Shown: in pieces, positions 47,702 through 56,794 of the stretch
Position numbering within the stretch: position 1 is the stretch's first letter
How the letters are laid out: each line of letters opens with the position of its first letter
Made by a program: the position numbers and the translations under genes
Source of the DNA: CAVVYV01 sp963818205
GTDB lineage: Bacteria; Actinomycetota; Thermoleophilia; Solirubrobacterales; 70-9
Assembly: GCA_963818205.1 (NCBI GenBank)
Contig: CAWFRG010000013.1
Coordinates: forward strand, 186,001 to 250,000
Length of the DNA stretch: 64,000 nucleotides
Direction: 5' to 3'
The notes under the pieces: model-generated
The model's input: only the letters and a program-made list of their open reading frames with translations
Database searches by the model: none
Told to the model about the DNA's origin: nothing

Positions 47702-48879
47702 GCTCGCTCCCCCTGGAGAGGAAGGCGGGCGCGCACGGCATACCCGCCCTCCGGGCGAGGGCCGGCGTCGATCGCGCCGCCGAACAGCTCGGCTCGCTCG
47801 CGCATCCCGATCAGACCGTGACCGGCACTGCCGTCGCCGTCCCCGTGCGCCGTCGTCGGCGATCTCCAGCTCCAGGTCGGAGTCCCGGTGCAGGATCGTG
47901 ACCCGCGCGCTGGTCGGCCCAGCGTGCTTGAGCGCGTTGGTGAGCGCCTCCTGCACGATTCGGTACGCGGACAGGTCGATTCCGGGCGGAAGCGCCGCCG
48001 GGTCGCAGTCAATGCGCAGCTCGACCGGCAGCCCGGCCTCGCGGACCTGGTCGGCGAGATCGTCGAGATTGCGGATGCTGGGCTGCGGCCGGAGCTCGAG
48101 CTCCTCGCCGGGGCGGCGCATGCATGCCGAGCAGGCGGCGAAGCTCCACGAGTGCCTGGCGGCCCGTCTGTTCGATCGTCTCCAACGTCTCGTGGGTCGA
48201 GTCGCGCTCCGGCGAGCGCACCCGCCGCTCCGCGGCCGCCTGGACGACGATCACGTTGAGGCTGTGGGCGACGATGTCGTGCAGTTCGCGCGCGATCCGC
48301 GCTCGCTCCTCGGCAGCGGCGGCGCGGGCCTTCTCCTCCTGCTCGCGCACGAGCGCGGCGGCCCGCCTGGTCGAGCCTTCCCGCCTGAAGCCGCTGGGCG
48401 CGCACGAACCAGCCCGCGGCCCACGCCCCGAAGACCGCGAGCTCGAGGACGACCAGCTCCAGGAGGCTTGCCGCCTCGGCCACCGCCAGCGGCGCGACCA
48501 GGGCGAGCACGATCCCCGCCCTGATCAGCGGGCGTGCGACGTCGGAGTACGCGCCGACGGCGAAGGAGGCAAGCAGGGTGATGGCGAGGGGGAACGCGGC
48601 CAGATCCAAGGGAATCGCAATCGGCTTCGGCGCGCCCCAGGCGAGCGAGGCGAGAATGAGATATCCGACGACCAGGGCGAGGACCGCAATCGGGGCCCGG
48701 CGCCTGAAGGCGAAGAGCAGCGCCAGCGCGAGGGCGGTTAGCGCGACAAGAGGACGCGGGCCCTGGATCGCGCCATCGGTCCACCAGTCGATTTGGGAGA
48801 GAGCGGCGAGCGCGAGGACAATCGCGAGATCGGCCCTCTCCACGCCGCGAGCTTCCAACCACACCAGGGCTCGCTTCAC
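47698..48879 (-). CDS. Membrane histidine kinase (HisKA_3 type), frameshifted
   Basis: From GTG at 48879 (VKRALVWLEARGV). About five membrane helices (LALAALSQIDWW, LVALTALALALLFAFRR, IPLDLAAFPLAITLLASFAV) precede a dimerisation helix RARIARELHDIVAHSLNVIV with the phospho-accepting His, and an ATPase domain with RIVQEALTNALKHAGPTSA, LELEIADDG and GLIGMRERAELFGG. Shifts near 48380, 48120 and 47850. No separate sensor domain, so it may sense through the membrane helices. Partner regulator is the overlapping downstream gene. Confidence 0.87.
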   Translation of the reverse strand: MKRALVWLEARGVERADLAIVLALAALSQIDWWTDGAIQGPRPLVALTALALALLFAFRRRAPIAVLALVVGYLILASLAWGAPKPIAIPLDLAAFPLAITLLASFAVGAYSDVARPLIRAGIVLALVAPLAVAEAASLLELVVLELAVFGAWAAGWFVRAQRLQAGRLDQAGRRARARAGGEGPRRRCRGASADRARTARHRRPQPQRDRRPGGRGAAGALAGARLDPRDVGDDRTDGPPGTRGASPPARHACAAPARSSSSGRSPASAISTISPTRSARPGCRSSCALTATRRRFRPESTCPRTESCRRRSPTRSSTLGRPARGSRSCTGTPTWSWRSPTTAHGDGDGSAGHGLIGMRERAELFGGAIDAGPRPEGGYAVRARLPLQGERA

Positions 48880-49107
48880 GCCGCCACGGTAGCGCAGGGA
48901 AACCGGGTTCCGGACCCACCCGCGGGCGATTCGGAGCGCGCCGGCGTCTGCCTTGTGGGCGTGGAATCTGAGAGATGAGCGACCGGATTCGAATCCTGAC
49001 CCTGACCACAACCCGAGAGTTGCGGGCGAGATCTCCGCCGATCACGCCGTCTCCCCGACGTCGGCCTGAGCCCTGCGGCGGCGGCCCGCCCCATATCAAC
49101 TGTCAGA
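48880..49107. other. 228-base gap without a recognised gene between the two kinase systems
   Basis: No conserved frame on either strand. It should contain the promoter of the 47.7-48.9 kb kinase operon. Confidence 0.4.
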
Positions 49108-49296
49108 TCATCCGAAAGGCTGAGCCAAGAATCGGAGCACAACGCGGGGCGCTCGCGGAACGCGGCCTCGACCGCCCCCGTCGGCGTCGGCGGCCTCGCC
49201 GCAGACCGTGAACCCGTCGCGCTCGAGCAGCCGCCTCGCCGAGGCCATCGTGGTCGGGTGCTCGTCGGCGAGCACGACGCGCGGGGCCGGGCTCAC
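49108..49296 (-). pseudogene. Truncated response regulator
   Basis: GTG at 49296 overlaps the stop of the upstream kinase (GTGA). APRVVLADEHPTTMASARRL then LERDGFTVCGEAADAD is the start of a receiver domain. One G too many near 49170-49185 hides VEAAFRERPALC, after which similarity ends at about 49130. The phospho-acceptor Asp region and the whole HTH are absent. Confidence 0.7.
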
Positions 49297-51098
49297 GGCA
49301 GCATCACCTCGACCTTCGTTCCCTCCCCCGGGTGGGAGCGAAGCTCCAGCTCGCCGCCGAGGTCCTCCGCCCGCTCCTGCATGCTGGTCAGGCCGAAGCC
49401 GGTCTCGGGCCCGTTCGTCGAAACGCGATCGTGGAACCCACAGCCGTCATCCGAGATCGCGAGGCGCAACCCTCCCTCCGCCGACAACGCGACGTGGATC
49501 TTCGAGGCGTTCCCATGGCGGGTCGCGTTGCTGATCGCCTCGCTGACGATCAGGAGCAACCCGTCCTGCGCCCGCGGTCCTGTCTCTGCCTGGTCGTCGA
49601 GCTCAAGCTCGAGCCTGGTCCCGGAACGATCCGCGAGCGAGGTCGCCACCCTGGCCACGGCCGTAGGGAGCGACTCGTCGACGGGGTCGGTCAGGGCGAG
49701 GATCGCGCCGCGGGCGTGGGCGAGCGCCTGCCCCGCTGCGGTGGCGATTGCCTCGGCGCGCGGATCCCGATCCGCCAGCTCCCGGCCCTGCATGGAGATG
49801 AATACCAGGTCTTGTGCCAGGCCATCGTGCATGTCCCGCGCGATCCTCCGCCGTTCGTCGAAGACGGCGGCCTGCAAGTCCGCCTGCAAGCCTGCGTTCT
49901 CCATCGCCATCAGCACGGCGGAGGCAACCGCTTGGATCAGCTGCGGTTGGCTGTCGAGATCCGACTCATGCACGATCGCCGCAACCGGTCCGTCGCGATC
50001 GATCCTCGTCACCGATCGGCCGGCATCGCCGCGGGGAAGGTGGACGTCTCGCCCCTGAGCGTCCACGTAGCTCCGGGTGCGAGCCGACCAGAAGAGGAGC
50101 TCGAGCGCAGGGTCCCGGAGGACCGCCCGCATCACTTCCTGCAGTCCGACCGGGCTCCGCTCGCGGCTGAGCCGCTCGACCAACTGCTCGAGAGCAGAGG
50201 CGGCGAACGCTCGGCCTCGGATCAACCCGGCGCAGACGAGGGAGGGGAACAGCGCAAAGGCCCCCATGACGAGCCAACCGAGCGGATCGAGCAGGGTTGA
50301 GTCGGGAGCCGCTTCGCGTACGAGGACGAAAGCCCCCATGCCGATGAACACCGCGGGGACGATCGCCAGGACCGGAACGATCGCCCGCCTTCGAACCGGG
50401 GTCGCATCCCTCAGCCGCCGCACCAGCAGGCCTGCGCCCGCCAGCCCGATTCCGGCACAGAAGATGCCGTATGCCAGGCCCAGGGCGCGGCTTGGGTCGG
50501 GGCCGATCTCGACCACCTGGGCCGCGTTGTCCGGGCAGCCTCCGACGCAGGGGACAAGCGGGCCACCGGCGGGGAGGATGTCGGCGAAGAGGAGCGCGGC
50601 TGTCCAGAGCACTCCCGACCCGACGATGGTCGCGGCGAGTAGCCGCCGGGGGCCCCTCCCCTCGAGCCGGCCGTCGGGGAAGATCAACACCAGGCCGACG
50701 GCGTAGACGATTGCCAGAGCCGCCACCGTTCGACCGATCGTGAACATCCAGGGATCCTCGGAAACGGCCAGCGCCATCGGCGACAGGAAGAGCACCCCTC
50801 CCGCCAGCGCCGGGCCGAACCAGTTCTGGGGCTGCCGCTGCCAGAGGTAGAGACCGACCGCCAGCGCCGTCAGCGCCATGATCGCTCGCACGAGCGCGTT
50901 CGCCTCGGGGGCCTCGGCCGCGTTGCTCAACACGTACAGCGACGCGGCCACGGCTACGGCCAGACCGAGGATCGCGAACGCCGCGACGCTGGGCCGCAGT
51001 CGCGACGCCGGCGCCGTCAACGCGGCGCCGGAGCCCCCGCCGTTCGCCGTCCCACCGGGCGCACTGGCGGCCTGCAGATGTGGGCGGCCAACACTCAC
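49293..51098 (-). CDS. Large membrane histidine kinase (HisKA_3 type)
   Basis: About 601 residues from GTG at 51098; the frame is open further upstream so the start is uncertain. Nine or so membrane segments (SVAAFAILGLAVAVAASLYV, ALVRAIMALTALAVGLYLW, GVLWTAALLFADILPAGG, LGWLVMGAFALFPSLVCAGL), a GAF-like middle region, DERRRIARDMHDGLAQDLVF with the phospho-His, LIVSEAISNATRHGNAS, LRLAISDDGCGF and GFGLTSMQERAEDLGGELEL. No frameshifts. Its cognate regulator, next in the operon, is truncated. Confidence 0.87.
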   Translation of the reverse strand: MSVGRPHLQAASAPGGTANGGGSGAALTAPASRLRPSVAAFAILGLAVAVAASLYVLSNAAEAPEANALVRAIMALTALAVGLYLWQRQPQNWFGPALAGGVLFLSPMALAVSEDPWMFTIGRTVAALAIVYAVGLVLIFPDGRLEGRGPRRLLAATIVGSGVLWTAALLFADILPAGGPLVPCVGGCPDNAAQVVEIGPDPSRALGLAYGIFCAGIGLAGAGLLVRRLRDATPVRRRAIVPVLAIVPAVFIGMGAFVLVREAAPDSTLLDPLGWLVMGAFALFPSLVCAGLIRGRAFAASALEQLVERLSRERSPVGLQEVMRAVLRDPALELLFWSARTRSYVDAQGRDVHLPRGDAGRSVTRIDRDGPVAAIVHESDLDSQPQLIQAVASAVLMAMENAGLQADLQAAVFDERRRIARDMHDGLAQDLVFISMQGRELADRDPRAEAIATAAGQALAHARGAILALTDPVDESLPTAVARVATSLADRSGTRLELELDDQAETGPRAQDGLLLIVSEAISNATRHGNASKIHVALSAEGGLRLAISDDGCGFHDRVSTNGPETGFGLTSMQERAEDLGGELELRSHPGEGTKVEVMLP

Positions 51099-51186
51099 CC
51101 GAGCGTTTCCGTCAGGTCCGCTTCGGCCGCCCCTGGCAACGACAGCGCCGCCTTCGAGATCGCGAAGACGGGAAACGGAAGGACCA

Positions 51187-51235
51187 CTGCTTCTCCCCAA
51201 ATACCGAAAGACTGCTTCTCCCCAAATACCGAAAC
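51187..51235 (+). repeat. Two tandem copies of a 25-base unit near the right island end
   Basis: ACTGCTTCTCCCCAAATACC plus GAAAG occurs at 51187 and again at 51212 (24 bases matched). It is lower in GC than the surroundings and lies about 200 bases inside the right attachment repeat. Confidence 0.85.
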
Positions 51236-51275
51236 CTTGCCGCACGCGAACATATGGCGTTCGTCTTGACTTCGC

Positions 51276-51294
51276 CACCGTAGTTTCTACGGTG
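51276..51294. promoter_or_regulatory. Perfect palindrome CACCGTAG-TTT-CTACGGTG
   Basis: Eight-base arms around a 3-base centre, preceded by TTGACT at 51266. Could be an operator or recombinase site for the island or for the kinase gene transcribed leftward. Confidence 0.45.
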
Positions 51295-51435
51295 CTCGCC
51301 CGCTTATTGCCCGCCAAACGGGTGGTAATCGCCCGCAAATTGCGGACATCCGAGCACGCCTCAGAATGGCGGGCGGAGATGCGTCATTCCGCATGGATGC
51401 CGGAAACTGCCCCTTTGGCCCCTCCCCTGAGCGCT

Positions 51436-51478
<43 letters not shown>

Positions 51479-51542
51479 CTAGCGCCTACCGGCTGGCTGC
51501 TCGTTTGAGACACTCTGCCTGAGGGGAGGTTCGACTGAAGCC

Positions 51543-52880
51543 ATGGCGAAGACCTACGACGCCGTCGTCATCGGAGCGGGCCCTCCCGGCGAGGTGGTAG
51601 CGGGGGAGCTTGCGGACGGCGGGATGTCGGTGGCGGTCTGCGAGCGCGAGCTGGCCGGGGGCGAGTGCGGCTACTGGGCCTGCATCCCCTCGAAGACCCT
51701 GCTCCGTCCCGGCGAGGCGATCGCCGAGGCCCGGCACGCCCCCGGGGCGAGGGAGGCGGTCACCGGCAGGCTCGACTCCATGGCGGCTTTCGAATGGCGC
51801 GACTTCCAGGTCAACGACTACGACGACGCCGGTCAGGCGAAGTGGCTCGAGGAGAAGGGCGCCAGGCTTTTCCGGGGGAACGCTCGGATTGAGGCGCCCG
51901 GCACGGTGACGGTTGGCGACGAGACTCTCCAGACCGAGCGAATCGTGATCGACACCGGCTCCGAGCCGGTGATCCCGCCGATCGAGGGCCTGCGCGAGCT
52001 GGAGGGTCTCTGGACCAACCGCGAGGCGACCGGCGCCAAGCAGGTGCCCGAGCGCCTGATCATCCTCGGCGGCGGGCCGGTCGGCGTCGAGATCGGGCAG
52101 GCCTTCGCCCGGATGGGCGCCTCGGTGGCGATCGCCGAGGCGGGTGACCGCGTGCTCGCGAAGGAGGCGGAGCGGGCGGGAGAGCTGCTTGGGGAGGCAC
52201 TCGAGGCGGAGGGAATCGAGCTGAAGCTGGGAGCGAAGGCGAGCGCCGCTCAGCGTCACGCGGATCGCTACGCGCTGACCTTCGAGGATGGCTCGGAGCT
52301 GCGCGGCGAGAAGCTCCTGGTCGCGACGGGCCGCAAGCCGCGGGTCGACGGGATCGGGCTGGAGAATGCCGGAATCGAACCGGGCGAAGCGGGAAACGTC
52401 GAAGTCGACGAGCGGCTCCGCGCGGGCGACGGCGTCTGGGCGATCGGTGACGTCACCGGGATCATGCTCTTCACCCACCTCGGCAAGTATCAGGCGCGGG
52501 TGGCGGCGGCGGACATCCTCGGCCGAGAGGCCCGCGCCGACTACCGGGCGGTGCCGCGGGTGGTCTTCACCGACCCCCAGGTGGCCGCAGTCGGCGAGCC
52601 CGGCGGCGAGCGCCAGGGGAGCGTCTCCCTGGAGGGCGTTGCCCGGACCTCGACCTATACCCGCGAATACGACGAGCGGCCTGGCTTCTTGACGGTGTTC
52701 GCCGATGGCGACCGGCTCGTCGGTGCAGTCGCGGTCGGTCCGGAGGCGGGTGAGTGGCTGCAGCAGGCGACTCTGGCGATCCGGGCCGAGGTCCCGATCG
52801 ACACGTTGCGGCAGGTGATCCAGCCCTACCCGACCTTCTCCGAGGCCTTCGTCTCGGCGCTCGCCGACCTGGACGCCTGA
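51543..52880 (+). CDS. FAD-dependent pyridine-nucleotide disulfide oxidoreductase
   Basis: 445 residues. FAD motif YDAVVIGAGPPGEVVAGELA, redox-active disulfide GGECGYWACIPSKTLL (CxxxxC), NAD(P) motif LIILGGGPVGVEIGQAFARM, second FAD motif DGVWAIGDVTGIMLFTHLG, and dimer-interface end QPYPTFSEAFVSALADL. The catalytic His of lipoamide dehydrogenases (HPHPTxSE) is Tyr here, as in mercuric reductase. A pyruvate-dehydrogenase E3 role is therefore unlikely; substrate unknown. Confidence 0.87.
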   Translation: MAKTYDAVVIGAGPPGEVVAGELADGGMSVAVCERELAGGECGYWACIPSKTLLRPGEAIAEARHAPGAREAVTGRLDSMAAFEWRDFQVNDYDDAGQAKWLEEKGARLFRGNARIEAPGTVTVGDETLQTERIVIDTGSEPVIPPIEGLRELEGLWTNREATGAKQVPERLIILGGGPVGVEIGQAFARMGASVAIAEAGDRVLAKEAERAGELLGEALEAEGIELKLGAKASAAQRHADRYALTFEDGSELRGEKLLVATGRKPRVDGIGLENAGIEPGEAGNVEVDERLRAGDGVWAIGDVTGIMLFTHLGKYQARVAAADILGREARADYRAVPRVVFTDPQVAAVGEPGGERQGSVSLEGVARTSTYTREYDERPGFLTVFADGDRLVGAVAVGPEAGEWLQQATLAIRAEVPIDTLRQVIQPYPTFSEAFVSALADLDA

Positions 52881-52908
52881 GCCGCGCCGCCCGGGTAGCG
52901 TCCGCCCG

Positions 52909-54678
52909 ATGAGCGCCCGCCGCCTCCCGGGGCCGATTCCCGGACCCCTGCTCTGCCTGGCGATCGCGGTCGCGGCCCTGGCGGCACCCGCGGTGGCGGC
53001 CGCCGGCGATTCGCTCCCCGCCGACCCGGCCGATCAGCCACCCTTCGGCGGCGGCGAGACCTTCCGGCTCGCGAAGCCCCCCTCCCAGACCGAGCCGCCC
53101 CGCGGCTTCGTCCTCAGCGCCGATCGCGTCGCAACGATCGCCACCGACGCGGTCAGCGGTGAGCTCGACGACGAGGGCTCAGCGACCCGCGAGGTCCGCG
53201 TCCGAACCAGGCTGGGGACCGAGGGCCAGCCCCAGTGGCAGGTCGACTTCTTCGACCCCGACGGGACCGACGTCGCCCAGGTGGTGCTCGACGACGCGAG
53301 CGGCGCGGTGGTGGAGAAGTGGACGGGATCGCAGGTCGAGACGAAGCTCGCCCGCGGCTACGAGGGCGCGGTCTCGGGCGACCTGAACGAATGGTGGTTC
53401 TGGCTGCCGCTCTGCGTCGCGTTCCTGGCGCCGTTCGTCGACCCGCGCCGGCCGCTCCGGCTCCTCCACCTCGACCTGCTCGCGCTCCTCGGCTTCAGCG
53501 TCTCGCTTTTCTTCTTCAACAAGGGCGAGATCGGCCTCTCGGTGCCGCTCGTCTATCCGGTCCTCGCCTACGTCTTCATCCGAATGCTGATCGCGGGGTT
53601 CAGGCCTTCCGAGAGCCGCGACCGGCTCCTCCCGGTGCTCTCACGCAACTGGTTGGTTGCGGGAATCGTCGCCCTGGTCGCGGTCCACGCGGCCTTCGTG
53701 GTAGCCGGGGGCAAGGTGATCGACGTCGGCCTCGCGGGGGTCGTCGGCGCCGACCGGATCACCCACGGCGAGGATCTCTACAGCCCCGATTTCTCAGAGG
53801 GGCTGCCGTCGAGCGGCGACGTTCGCGGCGATACCTACGGTCCCGTCAACTACCTCGCCTACGTCCCCTTCGAGCAGGCCTTTCCCTGGAGCGGCCGCTG
53901 GGACGACGTCCCCGCGGCTCGGGCCGCCGCTCTCGGCTTCGACCTGCTCACCGCGCTGGCGCTCTTCGCCCTGGGGTGGCGGCTGAGGCAGCGTCGCGAT
54001 GGCGTCAACCCCAGGGAGGAGGGGCGAACACTCGGTCTCGCCCTCGCCTTCGCCTGGCTCGCCTATCCCTTCACCCTCTACACCCTCGGCTCCAGCTTCA
54101 ACGACTCGCTGGTCGCCCTCCTCGTCGTCTGCACCTTGCTGGTCGTCTCCTCGCCCCCTGCGCGCGGCGCCGTTGCGGCGCTCGCCGGCCTGACCAAATT
54201 CGGGCCCTTGGCGCTGGCGCCCCTGCTGGCGGCGGGCACGGGCGAGCGCCGCCCCAGGCCGCTGCTCCTTTTCGCCCTCGCCTTCGTCGGTGTCGCGGCG
54301 CTGGTGACGGTGCCGCTGCTCCCCGACGGCGGCTTCCGCGAGCTCTATGACCGCTCGCTCGGCTATCAGGCCTCGCGTGGCTCGCCGTTCAGCATCTGGG
54401 GGCAGGCGCCGTCGCTTGACCCGCTCCAGACCGTGACCAAGGTGCTTGCGGCCAGTTTCGCCCTCGCCCTCTTCTTCCTGCCGCGCCGCCGCAGCCCGGT
54501 GCAGCTTGCGGCGCTGGCGGCGGCGACCCTGATCGCGATCCAGGTCACCTCCAACCACTGGTTCTACCCGTACGCGGTCTGGTTCGCCCCGCTCGTCCTG
54601 ATCGCCGTCTTTTCGCCAGCGCGCGCGGGGTCGGCGCCGCCGGAACGCACGCGCCCTGCAGGTAGCGGGCGCGCTTGA
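52909..54678 (+). CDS. Membrane glycosyltransferase-like protein with extracytoplasmic N-terminal domain
   Basis: 589 residues. Signal peptide (LLCLAIAVAALAAPAVAAAG), then a PepSY-like soluble domain (GFVLSADRVATIATDAVSGE, WQVDFFDPDGTDVAQVVLDD), then about ten membrane helices. The loop GEDLYSPDFSEGL and DTYGPVNYLAYVPFEQAFPW resembles the first extracytoplasmic loop of GT87/GT39-type polyprenol-sugar-dependent transferases, and NDSLVALLVVCTLLVVS plus LTKFGPLALAPLL fits the same class. The donor would be a lipid-linked sugar. The C-terminus overlaps a dispersed 14-base motif. Confidence 0.7.
   Translation: MSARRLPGPIPGPLLCLAIAVAALAAPAVAAAGDSLPADPADQPPFGGGETFRLAKPPSQTEPPRGFVLSADRVATIATDAVSGELDDEGSATREVRVRTRLGTEGQPQWQVDFFDPDGTDVAQVVLDDASGAVVEKWTGSQVETKLARGYEGAVSGDLNEWWFWLPLCVAFLAPFVDPRRPLRLLHLDLLALLGFSVSLFFFNKGEIGLSVPLVYPVLAYVFIRMLIAGFRPSESRDRLLPVLSRNWLVAGIVALVAVHAAFVVAGGKVIDVGLAGVVGADRITHGEDLYSPDFSEGLPSSGDVRGDTYGPVNYLAYVPFEQAFPWSGRWDDVPAARAAALGFDLLTALALFALGWRLRQRRDGVNPREEGRTLGLALAFAWLAYPFTLYTLGSSFNDSLVALLVVCTLLVVSSPPARGAVAALAGLTKFGPLALAPLLAAGTGERRPRPLLLFALAFVGVAALVTVPLLPDGGFRELYDRSLGYQASRGSPFSIWGQAPSLDPLQTVTKVLAASFALALFFLPRRRSPVQLAALAAATLIAIQVTSNHWFYPYAVWFAPLVLIAVFSPARAGSAPPERTRPAGSGRA
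54654..54667 (-). repeat. Dispersed 14-base motif, copy B (CGCTACCTGCAGGG)
   Basis: Exact consensus on the minus strand, within the last codons of the membrane-protein gene. Identical to copy E at 59347. Confidence 0.5.
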
Positions 54679-55004
54679 CACGAGGCGCGGAAACCGTTTC
54701 CCAGAGCCGAATCTGACACTCTTTGGACATCGGGGCAGGGATCCTTCGACACCGGTCCAACGACTGCCGCGCCCCCGCCGCCGACAATTCCCCAACAGCC
54801 TCGAGAGATGCGAGGCCGCTCCGATAACGCGAGGGTGATCCGAGGCGCAACCCGTTTAGTGGAGTAGGAGCGACCCGTTAGGTGAAAGAGCTCTGCGAGC
54901 GATGAGACAGATAGTCGCCTTCGGCGGTGGCGGGTTTTCGATGGAGTCGGGCGGCCCGCTACCCGCAGGGAGCGGATCGCACGAAGGGACAAAGGTCGCG
55001 GGCC
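54679..55004. other. 326-base intergenic region with repeats but no gene
   Basis: No conserved frame. It holds two related copies of a short repeat (GCGCAACCCGTTTAGTGG at 54845 and GGAGCGACCCGTTAGG at 54867; a third lies at 61769) and copy C of the 14-base motif at 54957. Confidence 0.5.
54957..54970 (+). repeat. Dispersed 14-base motif, copy C (CGCTACCCGCAGGG)
   Basis: Plus-strand copy 35 bases past the ferritin stop codon. Same variant as copy A at 14578. Confidence 0.45.
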
Positions 55005-55538
55005 CTAGAGAGCGCCGCCGGCGGCAGGGGGCATGGTCGGGTCCGCGCCCTGGTCGCCGATCTGCTCGCGGGCGAGGAAGTCCTCGGTGAGCAGCGGGTT
55101 GTCCTTGCTGCGCTCGACCACGTTCAGGAGGTCGGTCATCGAGGAGACCTCCTCGACCTGCTCCTTGACGAACCAGGTGAGGAACTGCTCGGCCTGGAAG
55201 TCGCCATTGTCGCGGGCGAGCTTGAAGAGGTCGTTGATCTCCTCGGTGACGCGCTTCTCCTGGTCGAGCGCCATCCTCACCGGCCCGACCACGTCGTCGT
55301 AGGTGGTCTGCTGCGACTTGATGTCTGGGATCCGCACCTCCTCGCTGGCGTCGAGCAGGTACTGGACCATGATCATCGCGTGATTTCGCTCCTCGACCGC
55401 CTGGCGGTAGAAGAAGGCGGCGAGGCGGGGAAGCGTCTCGGCGTCGTAGTAGACGGCGGCGCCGACGTACTGCTGGGAGGCGGCGAACTCGTTCGAGATC
55501 TGCTCGTTCAGCGCGTCGGCGAAGCTCTTCTCGGCCAT
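55005..55538 (-). CDS. Ferritin
   Basis: 177 residues, four-helix bundle iron-storage protein. LNEQISNEFAASQQYVGAAV (first ferroxidase Glu), FFYRQAVEERNHAMIMVQYL (ExxH ferroxidase pair), QEKRVTEEINDLFKLARDNG and FLTWFVKEQVEEVSSMTDLL complete the non-heme ferritin pattern. There is no heme-binding Met typical of bacterioferritin. The C-terminal tail is Pro/Gly/Ala-rich (DPTMPPAAGGAL). No Fur or IdeR box recognised upstream. Confidence 0.93.
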   Translation of the reverse strand: MAEKSFADALNEQISNEFAASQQYVGAAVYYDAETLPRLAAFFYRQAVEERNHAMIMVQYLLDASEEVRIPDIKSQQTTYDDVVGPVRMALDQEKRVTEEINDLFKLARDNGDFQAEQFLTWFVKEQVEEVSSMTDLLNVVERSKDNPLLTEDFLAREQIGDQGADPTMPPAAGGAL

Positions 55539-55548
55539 CGGCGCGGAG

Positions 55549-55563
55549 GCTACCTGCAGAGGG
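55549..55563 (+). repeat. Dispersed motif, imperfect copy D (GCTACCTGCAGAGGG)
   Basis: One inserted base relative to the consensus, 11 bases upstream of the ferritin start. Confidence 0.35.
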
Positions 55564-55617
55564 CGCGCAACGCCCGGCCGACCGAGCGGTTCGAGCGCTA
55601 CAGGTAGTGCGCCTGTT

Positions 55618-56685
55618 TCACGTCTGCCAGCGAAACCCGGTCTTGCTCACCGTGGGCTCGAGCGGGCTCGACGGCAGCCCGGGCTCGGTGCCGGCGGTGT
55701 TGTAGCCCGACGGGGCGACGTCGTTGGGGGTGTCGGGGTGGAAGATCGAGGCGAGGTACTGGATCTGGCCGCGGCCGGGGCCGAGCTCCCACTGGCCGCC
55801 GCCGTAGGCGCCGATCCCGTTCGCCTCGCAGTGGTCATAGCCGGCGAACAGCTCGTGGAGCGGACCGAAGCGGGAGGGCTTGATGTTCACCATCTTCGGC
55901 TTCCAGGGCTGGCCCTCGATGTCGTCGACCGAATGGATCACGGCGTCCCAGGTAACGCGGTCTGACACGGGGTCGAGGATCGGCTTGGTCTCCTCGTTGA
56001 CGTCGGGGTCCTCGAGCCAGGCCTCGGGGAAGGCCTCGATCAGCTTCCGGTAGAGCTCGGGGTCGGTCTCGACGTCCACCGGGGTCCCCTTGTACTGGCC
56101 CTTGAGATCGAGCGAGTCGACGGCGCCGGTCTCAACCAGCTGGGCGATCAGCTCGTCGGTCCAGTCGTTGGTCGGATCGAGCTTGAAGCGAAGGGTGGGA
56201 TAGATCTCGAGCCGCTTGCGCACCGGCTCGATCGTCGAGACCTCCTCGGAGCCCGGCGGGGTCAGCCGCATCGAGACGACGAAAGTGACCGGCCTCGGCT
56301 CGCGTCCGAGGCGGCCGTGCAGGCTCTCACCCGACTGGCGCAGCGCTAGGTCGAGTGCGGCGCTCTCGAAGGCCCAGCGCCGGTAGTTCGCGGACACCTC
56401 GCGCTCCGGGGGGCTGGGGAACAGCGGCAGCCCCTCGAGCAGCTCGGAGAAGGAGGCGAGCGTGTGCTCGCCGGCGAGGTCGAGCACCGGCCCGGCGTCT
56501 TGGAGGGCGACATGGTCGAGAGCGTCGTAGACGACGTCCTCGCCCACCCCTTCCTCGCCCTCCCCCTTCAGGTGGATCACCGTGGTCAGCCGCTCCATCT
56601 CCTCGGTGATCTTGTGCTTCAGTCCCTCGAGCTCGTAGGACTCGATCTTCAGCGGCAGGTCGGCGATCTGCTCGTAGCTGCTCAC
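55618..56685 (-). CDS. Enolase-superfamily (mandelate-racemase-like) protein
   Basis: 355 residues from GTG at 56685 (MSSYEQIADLPLKIESYELE). Capping domain followed by a TIM-barrel part: LRFKLDPTNDWTDELIAQLV (Lys and first Asp), DSLDLKGQYKG, EAWLEDPDVNEETKPILD (Glu-Asp metal ligands) and PKMVNIKPSRFG (Lys). The C-terminus has YDHCEANGIGAYGGGQWELG. These fit a metal-dependent enolase-superfamily enzyme that abstracts a proton alpha to a carboxylate. Substrate unknown; it may be an o-succinylbenzoate-synthase-like or dipeptide-epimerase-like member. Confidence 0.75.
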   Translation of the reverse strand: MSSYEQIADLPLKIESYELEGLKHKITEEMERLTTVIHLKGEGEEGVGEDVVYDALDHVALQDAGPVLDLAGEHTLASFSELLEGLPLFPSPPEREVSANYRRWAFESAALDLALRQSGESLHGRLGREPRPVTFVVSMRLTPPGSEEVSTIEPVRKRLEIYPTLRFKLDPTNDWTDELIAQLVETGAVDSLDLKGQYKGTPVDVETDPELYRKLIEAFPEAWLEDPDVNEETKPILDPVSDRVTWDAVIHSVDDIEGQPWKPKMVNIKPSRFGPLHELFAGYDHCEANGIGAYGGGQWELGPGRGQIQYLASIFHPDTPNDVAPSGYNTAGTEPGLPSSPLEPTVSKTGFRWQT

Positions 56686-56794
56686 GGCCCCGGGAATCTA
56701 GCCAACCGCCCACCTCGGCCAGCCGCCCTTACCCGGGCTTGAGCGGCCCGGATAGGTTCATCACGTCCGATCCAGTCGACAGAAGGGAGAGGGG

